Shown here one piece after another: positions 8,870 to 17,272 of a stretch of 34,003 nucleotides of DNA. Numbering within the stretch: position 1 is the stretch's first letter; each line of letters begins with the position of its first letter. Where the stretch lies: contig CAZSLO010000015.1 in NCBI GenBank assembly GCA_964608025.1, positions 1-34,003 on the forward strand. The letters run 5' to 3'. Origin of the DNA: CAZSLO01 sp964608025 (GTDB lineage: Bacteria > Chloroflexota > Dehalococcoidia > Lucifugimonadales > CAJWER01). The translations under genes and the position numbers were made by a program. Under the pieces are notes generated by a model that saw only the letters and a program-made list of their open reading frames with translations, ran no database searches and was not told where the DNA came from.

Positions 8870-8878
8870 AGTATAGCA
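8870..8878 (-). promoter_or_regulatory. Extended -10 promoter element for purA
   Basis: On the minus strand TGC (8878-8876) followed by TATACT (8875-8870), about 47 bases before the purA ATG. No good -35 lies at normal spacing. It is the same TGCTA-type element as at rpsF and rpsO, and it supports the shorter purA start. Confidence 0.45.
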
Positions 8879-8950
8879 AAGCGCTCAACCATCGGGAAGC
8901 CTAACCAAGCGTGGTTAACACCAAATATCAAAATACGAGATACATCGGCA

Positions 8951-8959
8951 TGGTACGAT
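8951..8959 (+). promoter_or_regulatory. Candidate extended -10 for malate synthase
   Basis: TGGTACGAT: TGn followed by TACGAT, 37 bases before the chosen start at 8996. No clear -35. Weak evidence, but the position is right. Confidence 0.3.
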
Positions 8960-8995
8960 GTGTACCCCGATTACTTAAGGTAAATGGAGGCTAAG

Positions 8996-10702
8996 ATGGT
9001 GGCGCCAACTAGGATCAAAGTTGCCGAAGTTAATGGAGTAGATAAGTTATTTACACCCGATTTCAATAATTTTCTAGTAGCGCTACATGATCGCTTCACC
9101 TTGCGCATTCACGATCTTCGTATTAAACGAGCCAAAGTGCTCCAAAACGCGTTAAAGAAAGGAATTTTACCAAGCCATTTGCCACCATCAGATGCTACTA
9201 CAGGTACTTGGTCTGTACCACCACTCCCCAAGGATCTTAAAAAGCCCGGTATCGAGATAACGGGCCCTGCATCCATAACGAATATGTTTATTAATGCCTT
9301 AAATCCTGGACCTGATGGCACTAGGGCCGAGGGGGATCTAGACGATGACGAAGATGCAGCCGGCCATAGGCTAACAGATACAATAACTGCTGCCCTAAAT
9401 CGTCTTGCCGCGGTCGAACGCGATCTAGAATTTACAAACCACACAACTGGCCGACATTATGTTATTCAAGATGGGGAAATACCTTTTTTCATGCACCGAG
9501 AACGAGGCTTACATCTCGACGAACCTGAGGTTACGATTGACGGAGAACCAATACCAGCGGCGATTTTAGGAACGGCATTAACAGTATTCTACGCTGGAAG
9601 AGCCCAGATGGCGCGTGGTCAAGGACTCTACTTCTACTTACCTAAGATGGAATCAGCCGAGGAAGCGAAGCTCTGGCGTGATTTCTTCGATTATTCGATT
9701 ACACACCTAGACCTACCAGAAGATGCAGTGATTAGGGCGATACCTCTCGTGGAATCCTTGCCCATTGCATTCCAAATGGAAGAAGTTCTCTATGCCCTTG
9801 GTCCTTATGCAGGTGGATTGAATGCAGCACGTTGGGATTTCAAGGCAAGCATTTTCGAATTCATCATGACAGACCCAAACTCCGTATGGCCAGACAGATT
9901 CGGGGTTGATATCAAGACAACCGATTTCATTGCAAACATTTTCAGAAGATTAGTTGCTATTTGCTTAAAGCATGGTGCAGCGCCAATAGGAGGCATGGCC
10001 ACAGCTCTACCAAGCCCAAATAAAGATGTGAACGATGCCGCAGCGGCATCTATAACTGCTGACAAGGAATGGGAGGCAAGCCAAGGTTTCCTGAGAGGCT
10101 GGGTCGCACACATTTTTCATATGAAAACAGCTGCAGATCCTTTCAAGAAACTACGGGATTCCGGCTGGACACCTACAGCAGAAATGGCAAATCCAGATAA
10201 TTACCCAATAGAGATCAAGGTACCCGACGGACAAATTACCATTGAGGGAACCCGCCGCAATGCCCGCATGGTAATAGAGTATCTTGAAGGTTGGTTAAAC
10301 GGCCGTGGTGCCAAAGGTATCGACAGCCAAGCCGGTAAGCCAGGACTACATGGCCCACTCATGGAAGACCTCGCGACTGGACGAATGTCCGTAGCACAAA
10401 TTGCTCAGCGATTGCTCCATGATGCCAAAGACACAGAAACTGGCGAATCTCATAACTTCCGGGTAGTAAAAAGCCTACTGAATGAGGAATTGGAAGACAT
10501 CCTCAAGATGATGTCTGAGCAAGTGGGAGATCTGGACGAAGCCGGAATAACAGCTCTAAATTTAGCCGAAGAGCGATATCGTAAGGCCTACAAAGTTGCA
10601 TTGCAGTGGATAAAAAATTATACGGAGTTGAATTTCCGAAGCTTAGGCTCGTACACTCGAGATGAACTCAACAGTATAGCCGCTAAGGATGACGCCTTCT
10701 AA
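8996..10702 (+). CDS. aceB: Malate synthase A-family protein, divergent
   Basis: Claisen condensation of acetyl-CoA and glyoxylate to malate. With the ATG at 8996 the protein has 568 residues, a little over the usual 530 or so. This start has GGAGG five bases upstream; an ATG at 8984 overlaps that GGAGG. Family landmarks are HRERGLHLDEPEV (R170), GLYFYLPKMES (210-220), E253 in VESLPIAFQMEEVLY, D281 in GLNAARWDF, IGGMATALP (331-339), ADKEWEASQ...GWVAH (355-372) and D458 in LMEDLATGRMS. The positions expected for the catalytic Arg, the two metal ligands and the catalytic Asp are all filled. The usual RDH before GLN is replaced by GPYAG, and an acidic insert (DLDDDEDAAG) lies near 114-123. No isocitrate lyase is in the window. 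Family membership is firm; exact substrate is less so. Confidence 0.85.
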   Translation: MVAPTRIKVAEVNGVDKLFTPDFNNFLVALHDRFTLRIHDLRIKRAKVLQNALKKGILPSHLPPSDATTGTWSVPPLPKDLKKPGIEITGPASITNMFINALNPGPDGTRAEGDLDDDEDAAGHRLTDTITAALNRLAAVERDLEFTNHTTGRHYVIQDGEIPFFMHRERGLHLDEPEVTIDGEPIPAAILGTALTVFYAGRAQMARGQGLYFYLPKMESAEEAKLWRDFFDYSITHLDLPEDAVIRAIPLVESLPIAFQMEEVLYALGPYAGGLNAARWDFKASIFEFIMTDPNSVWPDRFGVDIKTTDFIANIFRRLVAICLKHGAAPIGGMATALPSPNKDVNDAAAASITADKEWEASQGFLRGWVAHIFHMKTAADPFKKLRDSGWTPTAEMANPDNYPIEIKVPDGQITIEGTRRNARMVIEYLEGWLNGRGAKGIDSQAGKPGLHGPLMEDLATGRMSVAQIAQRLLHDAKDTETGESHNFRVVKSLLNEELEDILKMMSEQVGDLDEAGITALNLAEERYRKAYKVALQWIKNYTELNFRSLGSYTRDELNSIAAKDDAF

Positions 10703-10747
10703 AAACAATAGGTCCTCTTTTACCCAAAGCTAAACTTGGAATGGTAG

Positions 10748-10764
10748 TCCCATATTGTGTGGGA
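10748..10764. terminator. Weak hairpin between convergent aceB and gatA
   Basis: TCCCA (10748-10752) and TGGGA (10760-10764) form a 5-bp stem with a 7-base loop, immediately after the gatA stop and about 45 bases after the aceB stop. There is no proper T-run on either side (TTCTTAT on plus). A short bidirectional terminator is possible, but the support is weak. Confidence 0.25.
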
Positions 10765-10767
10765 TTC

Positions 10768-12228
10768 TTATAGTGAAGGATGCATCGTGTGCCATTCAGT
10801 AGATTGTTCATAGGCATGGGCAGCACGAAGTAGCATCTCTTCTCCTAGGTGTCGGGTCATTAATTGGATCCCTATGGGCAAACCGTCCGACATTCCTCCT
10901 TGAATCGAAATTGCCGGAATTCCTGCTATATTTGCTGGTTGAGTAAAAACGTCGTTCAAGTACATCTGTACAGGATCAGCCAGTTTCTCTCCCTGTCTAA
11001 ATGCTACTGAAGGTGATGTTGGGGATATGATCAGGTCAATTCCCTCGAAAACTTGATCAAATTCCTTACGAATCAAAGTACGTACTTTCTGGGCCTTCTG
11101 ATAGTAAGCTTCAAAGTATCCAGAAGAAAGAGCATATGTCCCAAGCATGATACGCCGCTTGACTTCGGCGCCGAAGCCCTGTTGGCGGGTCTTTTCTAAG
11201 GCATCCCATATACCGTCCGCCTCACGAACTGAGTATCCATATTTGACGCCATCGTAACGAGAGAGATTAGCCGATGCCTCCGAGGGAGCAATGATGTAGT
11301 AGACAGAAAGGGCATAACGTGTATGAGGCAAAGATATCTCAACAACGCTCGCCCCAAGTCCTTCAAATACCTCTATAGCATCTCGTACAGCCTTTTCTAC
11401 GCCCGGCTCGATACCTTCAATCGAGTATTCCTTAGGTATTCCTATACGTAGACCTTTCACGTCCCCGGTTAGAGCCTTTCTATAATCTGGTACATCTACA
11501 TCAATTGAAGTTGAGTCACGGCGGTCAAGTCCCGCAATGACGTTGAGTACAATAGCGGCATCAGTAACATTCTTAGTAAGAGGACCTACCTGATCCAATG
11601 AACTGGCGAATGCAATCAGGCCATATCGGCTAACTAAACCATATGTAGGTTTTAGACCCACCACCCCACATAGGGCAGCCGGTTGCCGAATACTGCCGCC
11701 AGTATCAGATCCCAAGGAAAATATACATTCATCGGCGGCCACCGCAACAGCCGGTCCTCCGCTACTCCCTCCAGGTACTCGATCTAAATCCCACGGGTTG
11801 TTAGTCGGGAAAAAGGCAGAATTTTCAGTAGAAGAACCCATGGCAAATTCATCGAGATTTCCTTTTCCAAGAAGCACCGCTCCTTTTTCAAAGAGCGCAC
11901 CTGCTACAGCTGAATCATATGTAGGAACAAAATCTTCTAGCATCCGGGAAGAACATGTGGTCTTTATCCCACGGGTACACAGATTATCCTTCAATTGCAT
12001 CGGGATTCCCGTCAATAGGCCGTTGGTACCTACCGCTATACTATCATCCGCCGCTCGAGCTTGGTGAATAGCTTTTTCACTAGTAACCGTTACATATGCA
12101 TTCGTCTTACTATCTACAGCTTCGATTCGATCTAGAAATGCTTGGGTCAATTCTACAGATGACACATGTCTATTACGAAGCAGTTCCGAAGCTTCATGTA
12201 TTGACAGTCTAGTAAAGTCAGAACTCAT
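10768..12228 (-). CDS. gatA: Glutamyl-tRNA(Gln)/Asp-tRNA(Asn) amidotransferase subunit A
   Basis: A 486-residue amidase-signature protein that releases ammonia from glutamine for transamidation of misacylated Glu-tRNA(Gln) or Asp-tRNA(Asn) in the GatCAB complex. The Ser-cisSer-Lys triad is in place: K80 in MQLKDNL, S155 in PGGSSGGPA and S179 in GSDTGGSIRQPA, almost the same numbering as characterised GatA. The C-terminal half has FTQPANIAGIPAISI and GLPIGIQLM. It starts with ATG at 12226-12228. It lies 68 bases after gatC on the same strand; gatB is not in the window. Confidence 0.96.
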   Translation of the reverse strand: MSSDFTRLSIHEASELLRNRHVSSVELTQAFLDRIEAVDSKTNAYVTVTSEKAIHQARAADDSIAVGTNGLLTGIPMQLKDNLCTRGIKTTCSSRMLEDFVPTYDSAVAGALFEKGAVLLGKGNLDEFAMGSSTENSAFFPTNNPWDLDRVPGGSSGGPAVAVAADECIFSLGSDTGGSIRQPAALCGVVGLKPTYGLVSRYGLIAFASSLDQVGPLTKNVTDAAIVLNVIAGLDRRDSTSIDVDVPDYRKALTGDVKGLRIGIPKEYSIEGIEPGVEKAVRDAIEVFEGLGASVVEISLPHTRYALSVYYIIAPSEASANLSRYDGVKYGYSVREADGIWDALEKTRQQGFGAEVKRRIMLGTYALSSGYFEAYYQKAQKVRTLIRKEFDQVFEGIDLIISPTSPSVAFRQGEKLADPVQMYLNDVFTQPANIAGIPAISIQGGMSDGLPIGIQLMTRHLGEEMLLRAAHAYEQSTEWHTMHPSL

Positions 12229-12296
12229 TTATGGAACTCCATGTAATCCTAGAACAGAACTATCTGAATCTAATAAGGTGAGATTCGATCACCTTC

Positions 12297-12584
12297 TTAT
12301 TCTAATACTGACTTGACACGAATAAGGTCACGTTCACGTTCAGGAGCGTTAGACAAAATCTGTTCTTTATCAACCGAAGGATGAACACAATCATCACGCA
12401 TGATTGTGTTCAAATCTACAGAGTGGCCGGTCGGCTCTAAGCCTTCGGTATCAACCTGTTGCAATACATCAAATTGCTCAAGAATGTTAGACATCTGATC
12501 TCGCATTAACTCGATCTCTTGATCAGTCATACCTACTCTTGCCAGAGAAGCTATATGCCGCATTTCTTCTAGAGTAATTCTCAT
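12297..12584 (-). CDS. gatC: Glutamyl-tRNA(Gln)/Asp-tRNA(Asn) amidotransferase subunit C
   Basis: A 95-residue subunit that stabilises GatA and wraps around the complex. The start ATG at 12582-12584 (MRITLEEMRHIASLARVGM) has GGAGG eight bases upstream; the open frame extends eight codons further, but that would include the binding site. Typical GatC features are the N-terminal helix HIASLARV, the central ILEQFDVLQQVDTEGLEPTGH and the C-terminal LRxD-like MRDD followed by the ERERDLIRVKSVLE tail. It precedes gatA, the usual gatC-gatA order. Confidence 0.93.
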   Translation of the reverse strand: MRITLEEMRHIASLARVGMTDQEIELMRDQMSNILEQFDVLQQVDTEGLEPTGHSVDLNTIMRDDCVHPSVDKEQILSNAPERERDLIRVKSVLE

Positions 12585-12611
12585 ACTATACGCCTCCATT
12601 GGATCCAAAGA

Positions 12612-12620
12612 AGTGTAGCA
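12612..12620 (-). promoter_or_regulatory. Extended -10 promoter element for gatCA
   Basis: On the minus strand TGC (12620-12618) then TACACT (12617-12612), 28 bases before the gatC ATG. A TTGACG at 12637-12632 is only 14 bases upstream of the -10, so again the extended -10 is the main signal. It belongs to the TGCTA-type set seen in this window. Confidence 0.45.
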
Positions 12621-12678
12621 AGGCCATTGGACGTCAACAAGCTATTCAGATCCACAAAAGCCACTTCGATCCGATTGG

Positions 12679-12719
12679 TTAATGTACATCTTTCCCATAG
12701 GTATAATTGGTCCCAATTA
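12679..12719 (+). promoter_or_regulatory. Promoter with overlapping inverted repeat upstream of Kelch lipoprotein 1
   Basis: TTAATG (12679-12684), a 17-base spacer and a perfect TATAAT (12702-12707). The -10 box overlaps a perfect 7-bp inverted repeat, TAATTGG-TC-CCAATTA (12704-12719), a good shape for a repressor operator. Transcripts from here would carry a leader of about 210 bases before the ATG at 12924. The 339-base gap between gatC and this gene holds the gatC promoter, this promoter, and the structured leader at 12810-12915. Confidence 0.4.
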
Positions 12720-12809
12720 GGCTTGAAGTACAAACACTAGTTAGTTGACTGGCTAGAAACGTCAATGATAGATTCAACGTAAGTCCAATATGCGAATAAC
12801 TATACCCCT

Positions 12810-12915
12810 GTTCGAAAATTGTTCCCAGAAAATTTTCACGGAACCTTTCAGAGGTAACTCTTACCCAAACTTGGGCTAGGGGCCGATGCTCGAACAACCC
12901 AAGGGAGGTACCTCC
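12810..12915 (+). promoter_or_regulatory. Structured leader RNA candidate before Kelch lipoprotein 1
   Basis: Several hairpins lie in a row by eye. First, GTTC+GAAAATT (12810-12820) pairs with AATTTTC (12831-12837) and GAAC (12841-12844): 11 bp with a 3-base bulge. Second, AGAG-GTAA-CTCT (12850-12861) has a GNRA-type tetraloop. Third, CCCA-AACT-TGGG (12864-12875). Alternatively CTTGGG (12870-12875) can pair with CCCAAG (12898-12903), directly beside the GGAGG. Fourth, GGAG-GTAC-CTCC (12904-12915) buries the best Shine-Dalgarno. Mutually exclusive pairings next to a buried binding site suggest a cis-acting control element. No known riboswitch class is recognised. Confidence 0.35.
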
Positions 12916-12923
12916 GAGTATTT

Positions 12924-14063
12924 ATGAGGCTATCAGCGATAATAGCAGCATCATTAATCACCTTAGCCACTGGATGCAATCTTTTAGGGTTATCCAACAG
13001 ACCTGATCAAGACTCAGACCTGTTAAACCCACCACACAATCAGTCGGTACTCACTCCTTCTCTTGAATCACGAAGCGCCCACACCGCTACCTTACTAAAT
13101 GATGGAAGAGTCATGGTCGCAGGTGGATTCGACGACAGGATATGGCCTACTGCTACCGTGGAGATATTTGATCCACGGTCCGGAATGTGGACAGCTGCAA
13201 CAGAGATGGGTACCTCGAGAGCATATCATGCTGCAACAATATTGAGTCGGGGTAGGGTGTTGATAACGGGTGGACTTGGACCAGATCTTACTCCAATAGC
13301 GTCAGCAGAAGTTTGGGATCCTGAGACAGGGCTTTGGTCACCATACCTCAGCATGGCTGCCCGACGACGGGGCCACAGTGCCATCGAGTTACAAGATGGC
13401 CGAATCCTAATTGTTGGAGGGGTCGGCCAGTCCGGACCACTTGCACTCGCAGAAATATATGATCCAACCGACGATAGCGGCTGGCTGACAAATAATATGC
13501 TGGAAGCCCACAGCGGTCACACAACACTACTCTTACCAGACGGTCGCGTAATAGTCATCGGGGGGCTCAAGCAGGGATCAGCTTTATCACGAGCTGAAGT
13601 TTACCAACCATCTACCGAGGAATGGTCCTATACCAGCCGGTTACGACGTCGAACTTTCTCGCACAGTTCCATCGTGCTCCAAGACGGCTCCGTGATGATT
13701 ATTGGGGGATTTGGAGCAGGAGAAGGACCCATTTCCGTGGAAATATATAATTCAAGCAATGACACTTGGTCTAAGATGGAAAGCACATTGAACGATGGTC
13801 GCTCACTACATTCGGCGACGATGCTAAAAGACGGGAGGGTTTTAGTAGTAGGCGGGTCGAATGCACGAGGTAACATGGCAACTACGGAACTGTACGATCC
13901 TTCCACGGGCATTTGGACTCCCGCTGGCGTACTCGACGCAGGACGCGCCGTACATACAGCTACACTACTCAAGGATGGTAGGGTTCTGATTGTCGGTGGA
14001 GGTGTGGACGTGGTCGAAACATTCGATCCATACTCTGGAACTTGGGTTTCCAGTAATAAATAA
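12924..14063 (+). CDS. Kelch-type beta-propeller lipoprotein, seven repeats
   Basis: A 379-residue exported protein. Residues 1-17 are a signal peptide ending LITLATG, with the lipobox cysteine at C18. After a short linker rich in polar residues, seven repeats of about 45-50 residues fill the rest, each with the pattern R-x-x-H-(S/T)-A-x-x-L-x-DGR-(V/I)-x-(V/I)-x-GG, then an AE(I/V)YDP-like strand and a Trp. Seven repeats fit one closed seven-bladed propeller. Such domains usually bind proteins or sugars; no enzyme motif is visible. The GGAGG lies 15 bases before the ATG inside a palindrome, so the start signal is unusual. It is a paralogue of the next gene, which has twice as many repeats. 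The ligand is unknown. Confidence 0.85.
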   Translation: MRLSAIIAASLITLATGCNLLGLSNRPDQDSDLLNPPHNQSVLTPSLESRSAHTATLLNDGRVMVAGGFDDRIWPTATVEIFDPRSGMWTAATEMGTSRAYHAATILSRGRVLITGGLGPDLTPIASAEVWDPETGLWSPYLSMAARRRGHSAIELQDGRILIVGGVGQSGPLALAEIYDPTDDSGWLTNNMLEAHSGHTTLLLPDGRVIVIGGLKQGSALSRAEVYQPSTEEWSYTSRLRRRTFSHSSIVLQDGSVMIIGGFGAGEGPISVEIYNSSNDTWSKMESTLNDGRSLHSATMLKDGRVLVVGGSNARGNMATTELYDPSTGIWTPAGVLDAGRAVHTATLLKDGRVLIVGGGVDVVETFDPYSGTWVSSNK

Positions 14064-14347
14064 GATCTCGGTCACCCTATTGCTAAACAACTATACGGTG
14101 GTAGAATTTCCGCTACTGACTATTTCATGGGAACTAACGGCAATAATTTGAGGGATCACGTTCCAGAACCGACTGCTCATTCTCGCTACCAAAAGCACCC
14201 TTTACCCATTATGGTTCCGTCTCACATTAACTTTCTCGTATTCTAACTCCAAATAGGATTAAATATTAGGATATATATTCGTAATATGCCTTAGCCACCC
14301 TCGACTTAGAAGTTACAATTGTTCCTAATAAATTTGAGTACCCAATT
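14064..14347 (+). other. 284-base gap between the two Kelch genes
   Basis: No gene is visible here. A possible promoter is TTGCTA (14080-14085), 16 bases, then TAGAAT (14102-14107) with TG upstream. A TACAAT near 14315 is closer to the ATG at 14348 but has no good -35. The stretch 14250-14300 is AT-rich. There is no clear ribosome binding site before the ATG at 14348 and no hairpin series like the one before the first Kelch gene. Confidence 0.4.
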
Positions 14348-16579
14348 ATGCACATTTTAACAATCTCGATTTACGCCTCCATGGCATTAGCTATCTTGTC
14401 AGGATGTCTTCTAGGTAATACACCTACTAGTGACCCTATCTCAAACGAAGAGTCAGGTACACAATCTCCTATAGGGGAACAGCCGAAAGAAATTTCTCCG
14501 GTCGAGACTGACACGTTCATCCTAAACATGAAATCAGGCCGTCAAGGCCATACTGCGACCACTTTGTCAGACGGACGGATACTCGTGACAGGTGGAACCG
14601 ACGAATTCGGCACATCACCTTTGGGAGAAATTTTCAATCCGACCGATAATACATGGACTCCAATACGCGCAATGAGGCACGCTCGAACCTTCCACACTGC
14701 CACCCTGTTAAATGATGGCAAAATACTTGTAGCAGGTGGAGAAGACAGCGCAGGCAGAATGCGCAGAGTGGAAATATACGATCCTAATACAAATTCTTGG
14801 GTTGATGGCCCAGATTTACTTACTCTAAGAGGTGGACATACAGCCACCCGGTTGAATGATGGCCAAATTCTACTGGTCGGCGGGCTCGGAGCCTCGCCTG
14901 TTAATACAGCTGAAATATACAACCCACAAGATAATACATGGAATGCCACCGGATCCACTGTCAAGGCTCACGCATTCCACACAGCAACTTTATTTCAAGA
15001 TGGTAGAGTACTGGTAGTTGGAGGCGATCCTTTATCAGATGATCCTGGACTGACCGAAGCCGAAATATACAATCCAGGTACTGGGCAATGGTCCTCCGCA
15101 GGTGACCTTGAGATAGGTCGAGCTTTTCATACAGCAACGCTACTAAAAGACGGGCGAGTACTTATTACTGGCGGAAGCAAGGAACAGCCAGAGGCTGAGA
15201 TCTATTATCCCGATACCAATAAATGGAAGACAATAGGCCAGATGGAAATACGACGCCTTGAACATACCGCATCGCTCCTTCCTGATGGTAGAGTGTTAGT
15301 GGTAGGTGGTCGTGACCCGGAAGACTACCCCAATGGAACTGCAGAAATTTTCAACCCCTCCACCGGAACCTTCTCGCCTGCGGGAGATCTGGACTTGGTT
15401 CGCCAGAAACATTCAGCCTCAAATCTCAACGACGGCCGAGTTATCATCGTAGGAGGTGGAGGCGATGACGGGGTACTCAAAGGGATCGAGATATTTGATC
15501 CAACCCAAAGCCGATGGCTGGTTGATGACGTCAAGGGTTTATGGCGTAGTGGAACAGAACTTAATCAAAGCCGTACTAGTCACACTGCAACCTTGTTAAG
15601 TGACGGGCGAGTCCTCGTTGTTGGAGGTCGTACAAAACAAGTTAAAGAAGGTCAAGACGGTAAGACAGGTACATCGTTGTTCCTAACATCAGCCGAAATT
15701 CATGATCCTAATTCTGGAAATTGGGATCTTACAGCATCCCTTTCACACGTAAGGAGCGATCACTTTGCGATTCGCTTACTGGACGGTCGAGTTTTAGTCT
15801 CTGGAGGGCAATTCCTGGGAAAAGCCGTCACCGAAGAAAAACCGTCGATTAAGATATTAGACTCCGCAGAAATCTATGACCCAGCCACCGGTCAATGGAG
15901 CCCAACGGGCAAAATGACATCGCCCCGCCAAAGACATGCAGGAATAGTTCTATCAGACGGGCGGATACTGGTTGTAGGTGGAGATAACAGTGGGAAAGCA
16001 CTGGAATCCACGGAGATATATGATCCTTCCACTGGTCAGTGGAAAACCGCACCACCCATGGCTAACCAGCGCTCTTTCCCTGAACTGCTACTCCTCCAAG
16101 ATGGAAGAGTGATGGCAATGGGAGGCGCCGGGGGGTCCGCTGAACTATTCGACCCATCAACACAGTCCTGGGAAAACACGGGAAGCTTGTCCACTCGGGT
16201 AACACGAGCCGCTATAACCCGGCTATCCGATGGCAGAATTCTAGTCGCCGGAGGGTTTGGGCCACAAGGCGCCCTGAAATCCACTGAATTATATGATCCT
16301 GTAAGCGGAGTATGGTCTATGGCCCAGCCATTAAAGCAAAACAGGCTGGGTGGAACCGCAACGCTACTGGAGTCAAAACTAGCGCTCGTCGCCGGAGGAA
16401 GGACATCAGAAACATTTTTGTTCGATCCAATATCAATTTCCTGGATCAAGTCTGGCAAGCTGATCGAAGGCAGGCGAGGGCATACCGCTACACTTCTTGG
16501 AAACGGTTCCGTATTACTGGCAGGCGGAGAAGGCCGTCAATCCGATATGCTCTCAACAACCGAAATTTATACGCCTTAA
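14348..16579 (+). CDS. Kelch-type double beta-propeller lipoprotein, fourteen repeats
   Basis: A 743-residue lipoprotein with a signal peptide ending in the lipobox LSGC (C20), then a Ser/Thr/Pro/Glu-rich linker to about residue 55. I count fourteen Kelch-like repeats, each with an HTATLL-x-DGR(V/I)LVVGG core followed by an AEIYDP strand and a conserved Trp or Phe. Fourteen repeats fit two seven-bladed propellers. Repeats 8 and 9 carry longer loops (about 15 extra residues with Lys and Glu), and repeat 11 lacks the usual HTAT. It is probably a duplication product of the single-propeller gene upstream. No catalytic motif is seen. The gene ends only 8 bases from the convergent pth stop. Confidence 0.87.
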   Translation: MHILTISIYASMALAILSGCLLGNTPTSDPISNEESGTQSPIGEQPKEISPVETDTFILNMKSGRQGHTATTLSDGRILVTGGTDEFGTSPLGEIFNPTDNTWTPIRAMRHARTFHTATLLNDGKILVAGGEDSAGRMRRVEIYDPNTNSWVDGPDLLTLRGGHTATRLNDGQILLVGGLGASPVNTAEIYNPQDNTWNATGSTVKAHAFHTATLFQDGRVLVVGGDPLSDDPGLTEAEIYNPGTGQWSSAGDLEIGRAFHTATLLKDGRVLITGGSKEQPEAEIYYPDTNKWKTIGQMEIRRLEHTASLLPDGRVLVVGGRDPEDYPNGTAEIFNPSTGTFSPAGDLDLVRQKHSASNLNDGRVIIVGGGGDDGVLKGIEIFDPTQSRWLVDDVKGLWRSGTELNQSRTSHTATLLSDGRVLVVGGRTKQVKEGQDGKTGTSLFLTSAEIHDPNSGNWDLTASLSHVRSDHFAIRLLDGRVLVSGGQFLGKAVTEEKPSIKILDSAEIYDPATGQWSPTGKMTSPRQRHAGIVLSDGRILVVGGDNSGKALESTEIYDPSTGQWKTAPPMANQRSFPELLLLQDGRVMAMGGAGGSAELFDPSTQSWENTGSLSTRVTRAAITRLSDGRILVAGGFGPQGALKSTELYDPVSGVWSMAQPLKQNRLGGTATLLESKLALVAGGRTSETFLFDPISISWIKSGKLIEGRRGHTATLLGNGSVLLAGGEGRQSDMLSTTEIYTP

Positions 16580-16587
16580 TTAAACGG

Positions 16588-17211
16588 TTAATTGAATCTG
16601 TTCATGGCCGCTACAACTCCTTCAGAGAGTAGCATCTCGATTGCGTCGATAGCATTATCTACCGCCTGTTCCGTCCTAATTTCGTCTTCATGAGTCATCG
16701 AACCTAGAACGTGCGCAACCTCTCCAGAAGACGTGACAGGTCGTCCAATGCCTATCCTGAGCCTCGCAAATTCCTGAGTGCCGACAGCTTCGATAATAGA
16801 TTTAATCCCGTTGTGTCCCCCAGAACCACCCCGAGCTCGCAATCTGATCTCACCTACTGGCAAGTCCATTTCATCAGATATAATTAACACATCTTCAAGG
16901 GCTACCCGATATTGAGACATGAGAGATATTATTGACTGGCCACTGTTGTTGACAAAAGTACGGGGCTTGGCTAGAACAATACCATGGCCGGAAATATCCC
17001 CTTCCCCAACTATAGTGAACCGTGACCGCTTGGAAATCTCTATCGAGTGCCTTTTACCAAGCCTATCTATACACCATTGACCTACGTTATGACGAGTTGT
17101 CACATACTTCTCTCCGGGATTTCCAAGCCCTATCAAAATCTTCCGACGTGATCTCGTCTTACGCAACTCGCCAAACATATCAATAAATTTATCCCAATTC
17201 CGATTTTTCAT
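16588..17211 (-). CDS. pth: Peptidyl-tRNA hydrolase
   Basis: Recycles peptidyl-tRNAs dropped by ribosomes. The 207-residue frame has the family order ILIGLGNPGEKYVTTRHNVG (the catalytic His in TRHNVG), KPRTFVNNSGQS, DEMDLPVGEIRLRARGGSGGHNG and the RIGIGRP motif. The first 24 residues before ILIGLGNPG are a basic extension that most Pth proteins lack. An internal ATG (MFGELRKTRSRRK) is possible, but it has no binding site; the ATG at 17209-17211 has only a GAGAGA about 14 bases upstream. The start is therefore uncertain. Convergent with the large Kelch gene. Confidence 0.93.
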   Translation of the reverse strand: MKNRNWDKFIDMFGELRKTRSRRKILIGLGNPGEKYVTTRHNVGQWCIDRLGKRHSIEISKRSRFTIVGEGDISGHGIVLAKPRTFVNNSGQSIISLMSQYRVALEDVLIISDEMDLPVGEIRLRARGGSGGHNGIKSIIEAVGTQEFARLRIGIGRPVTSSGEVAHVLGSMTHEDEIRTEQAVDNAIDAIEMLLSEGVVAAMNRFN

Positions 17212-17244
17212 AGTTTGAGATAATCTCTCGAAGCTTCGTATATA

Positions 17245-17272
17245 ACTATAGAACCGATTGTTGGTTGTGTAA
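17245..17272 (-). promoter_or_regulatory. Candidate promoter of pth
   Basis: On the minus strand TTACAC (17272-17267), a 16-base spacer and TATAGT (17250-17245), with a leader of about 30 bases. The leader contains two short palindromes, CGAAGCTTCG (17229-17238) and GAGATAATCTC (17217-17227), which overlap the weak binding site. I see nothing else in 17273-17490. Confidence 0.4.

Noticed and set aside
12679..12897. 72-residue minus-strand frame between gatC and the first Kelch gene
   Set aside because: No binding site, no family resemblance, and the stretch is better explained as a promoter plus structured leader.
14542..16458. Long minus-strand open frames opposite the large Kelch gene
   Set aside because: They mirror the repeated DGR-VLVVGG codons and recur with the repeat period; no binding site or family resemblance.
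12924..16579. Regular repeats considered as CRISPR or tandem DNA repeats
   Set aside because: The repeats are conserved in protein but not in DNA, and they keep one reading frame; they are Kelch blades.
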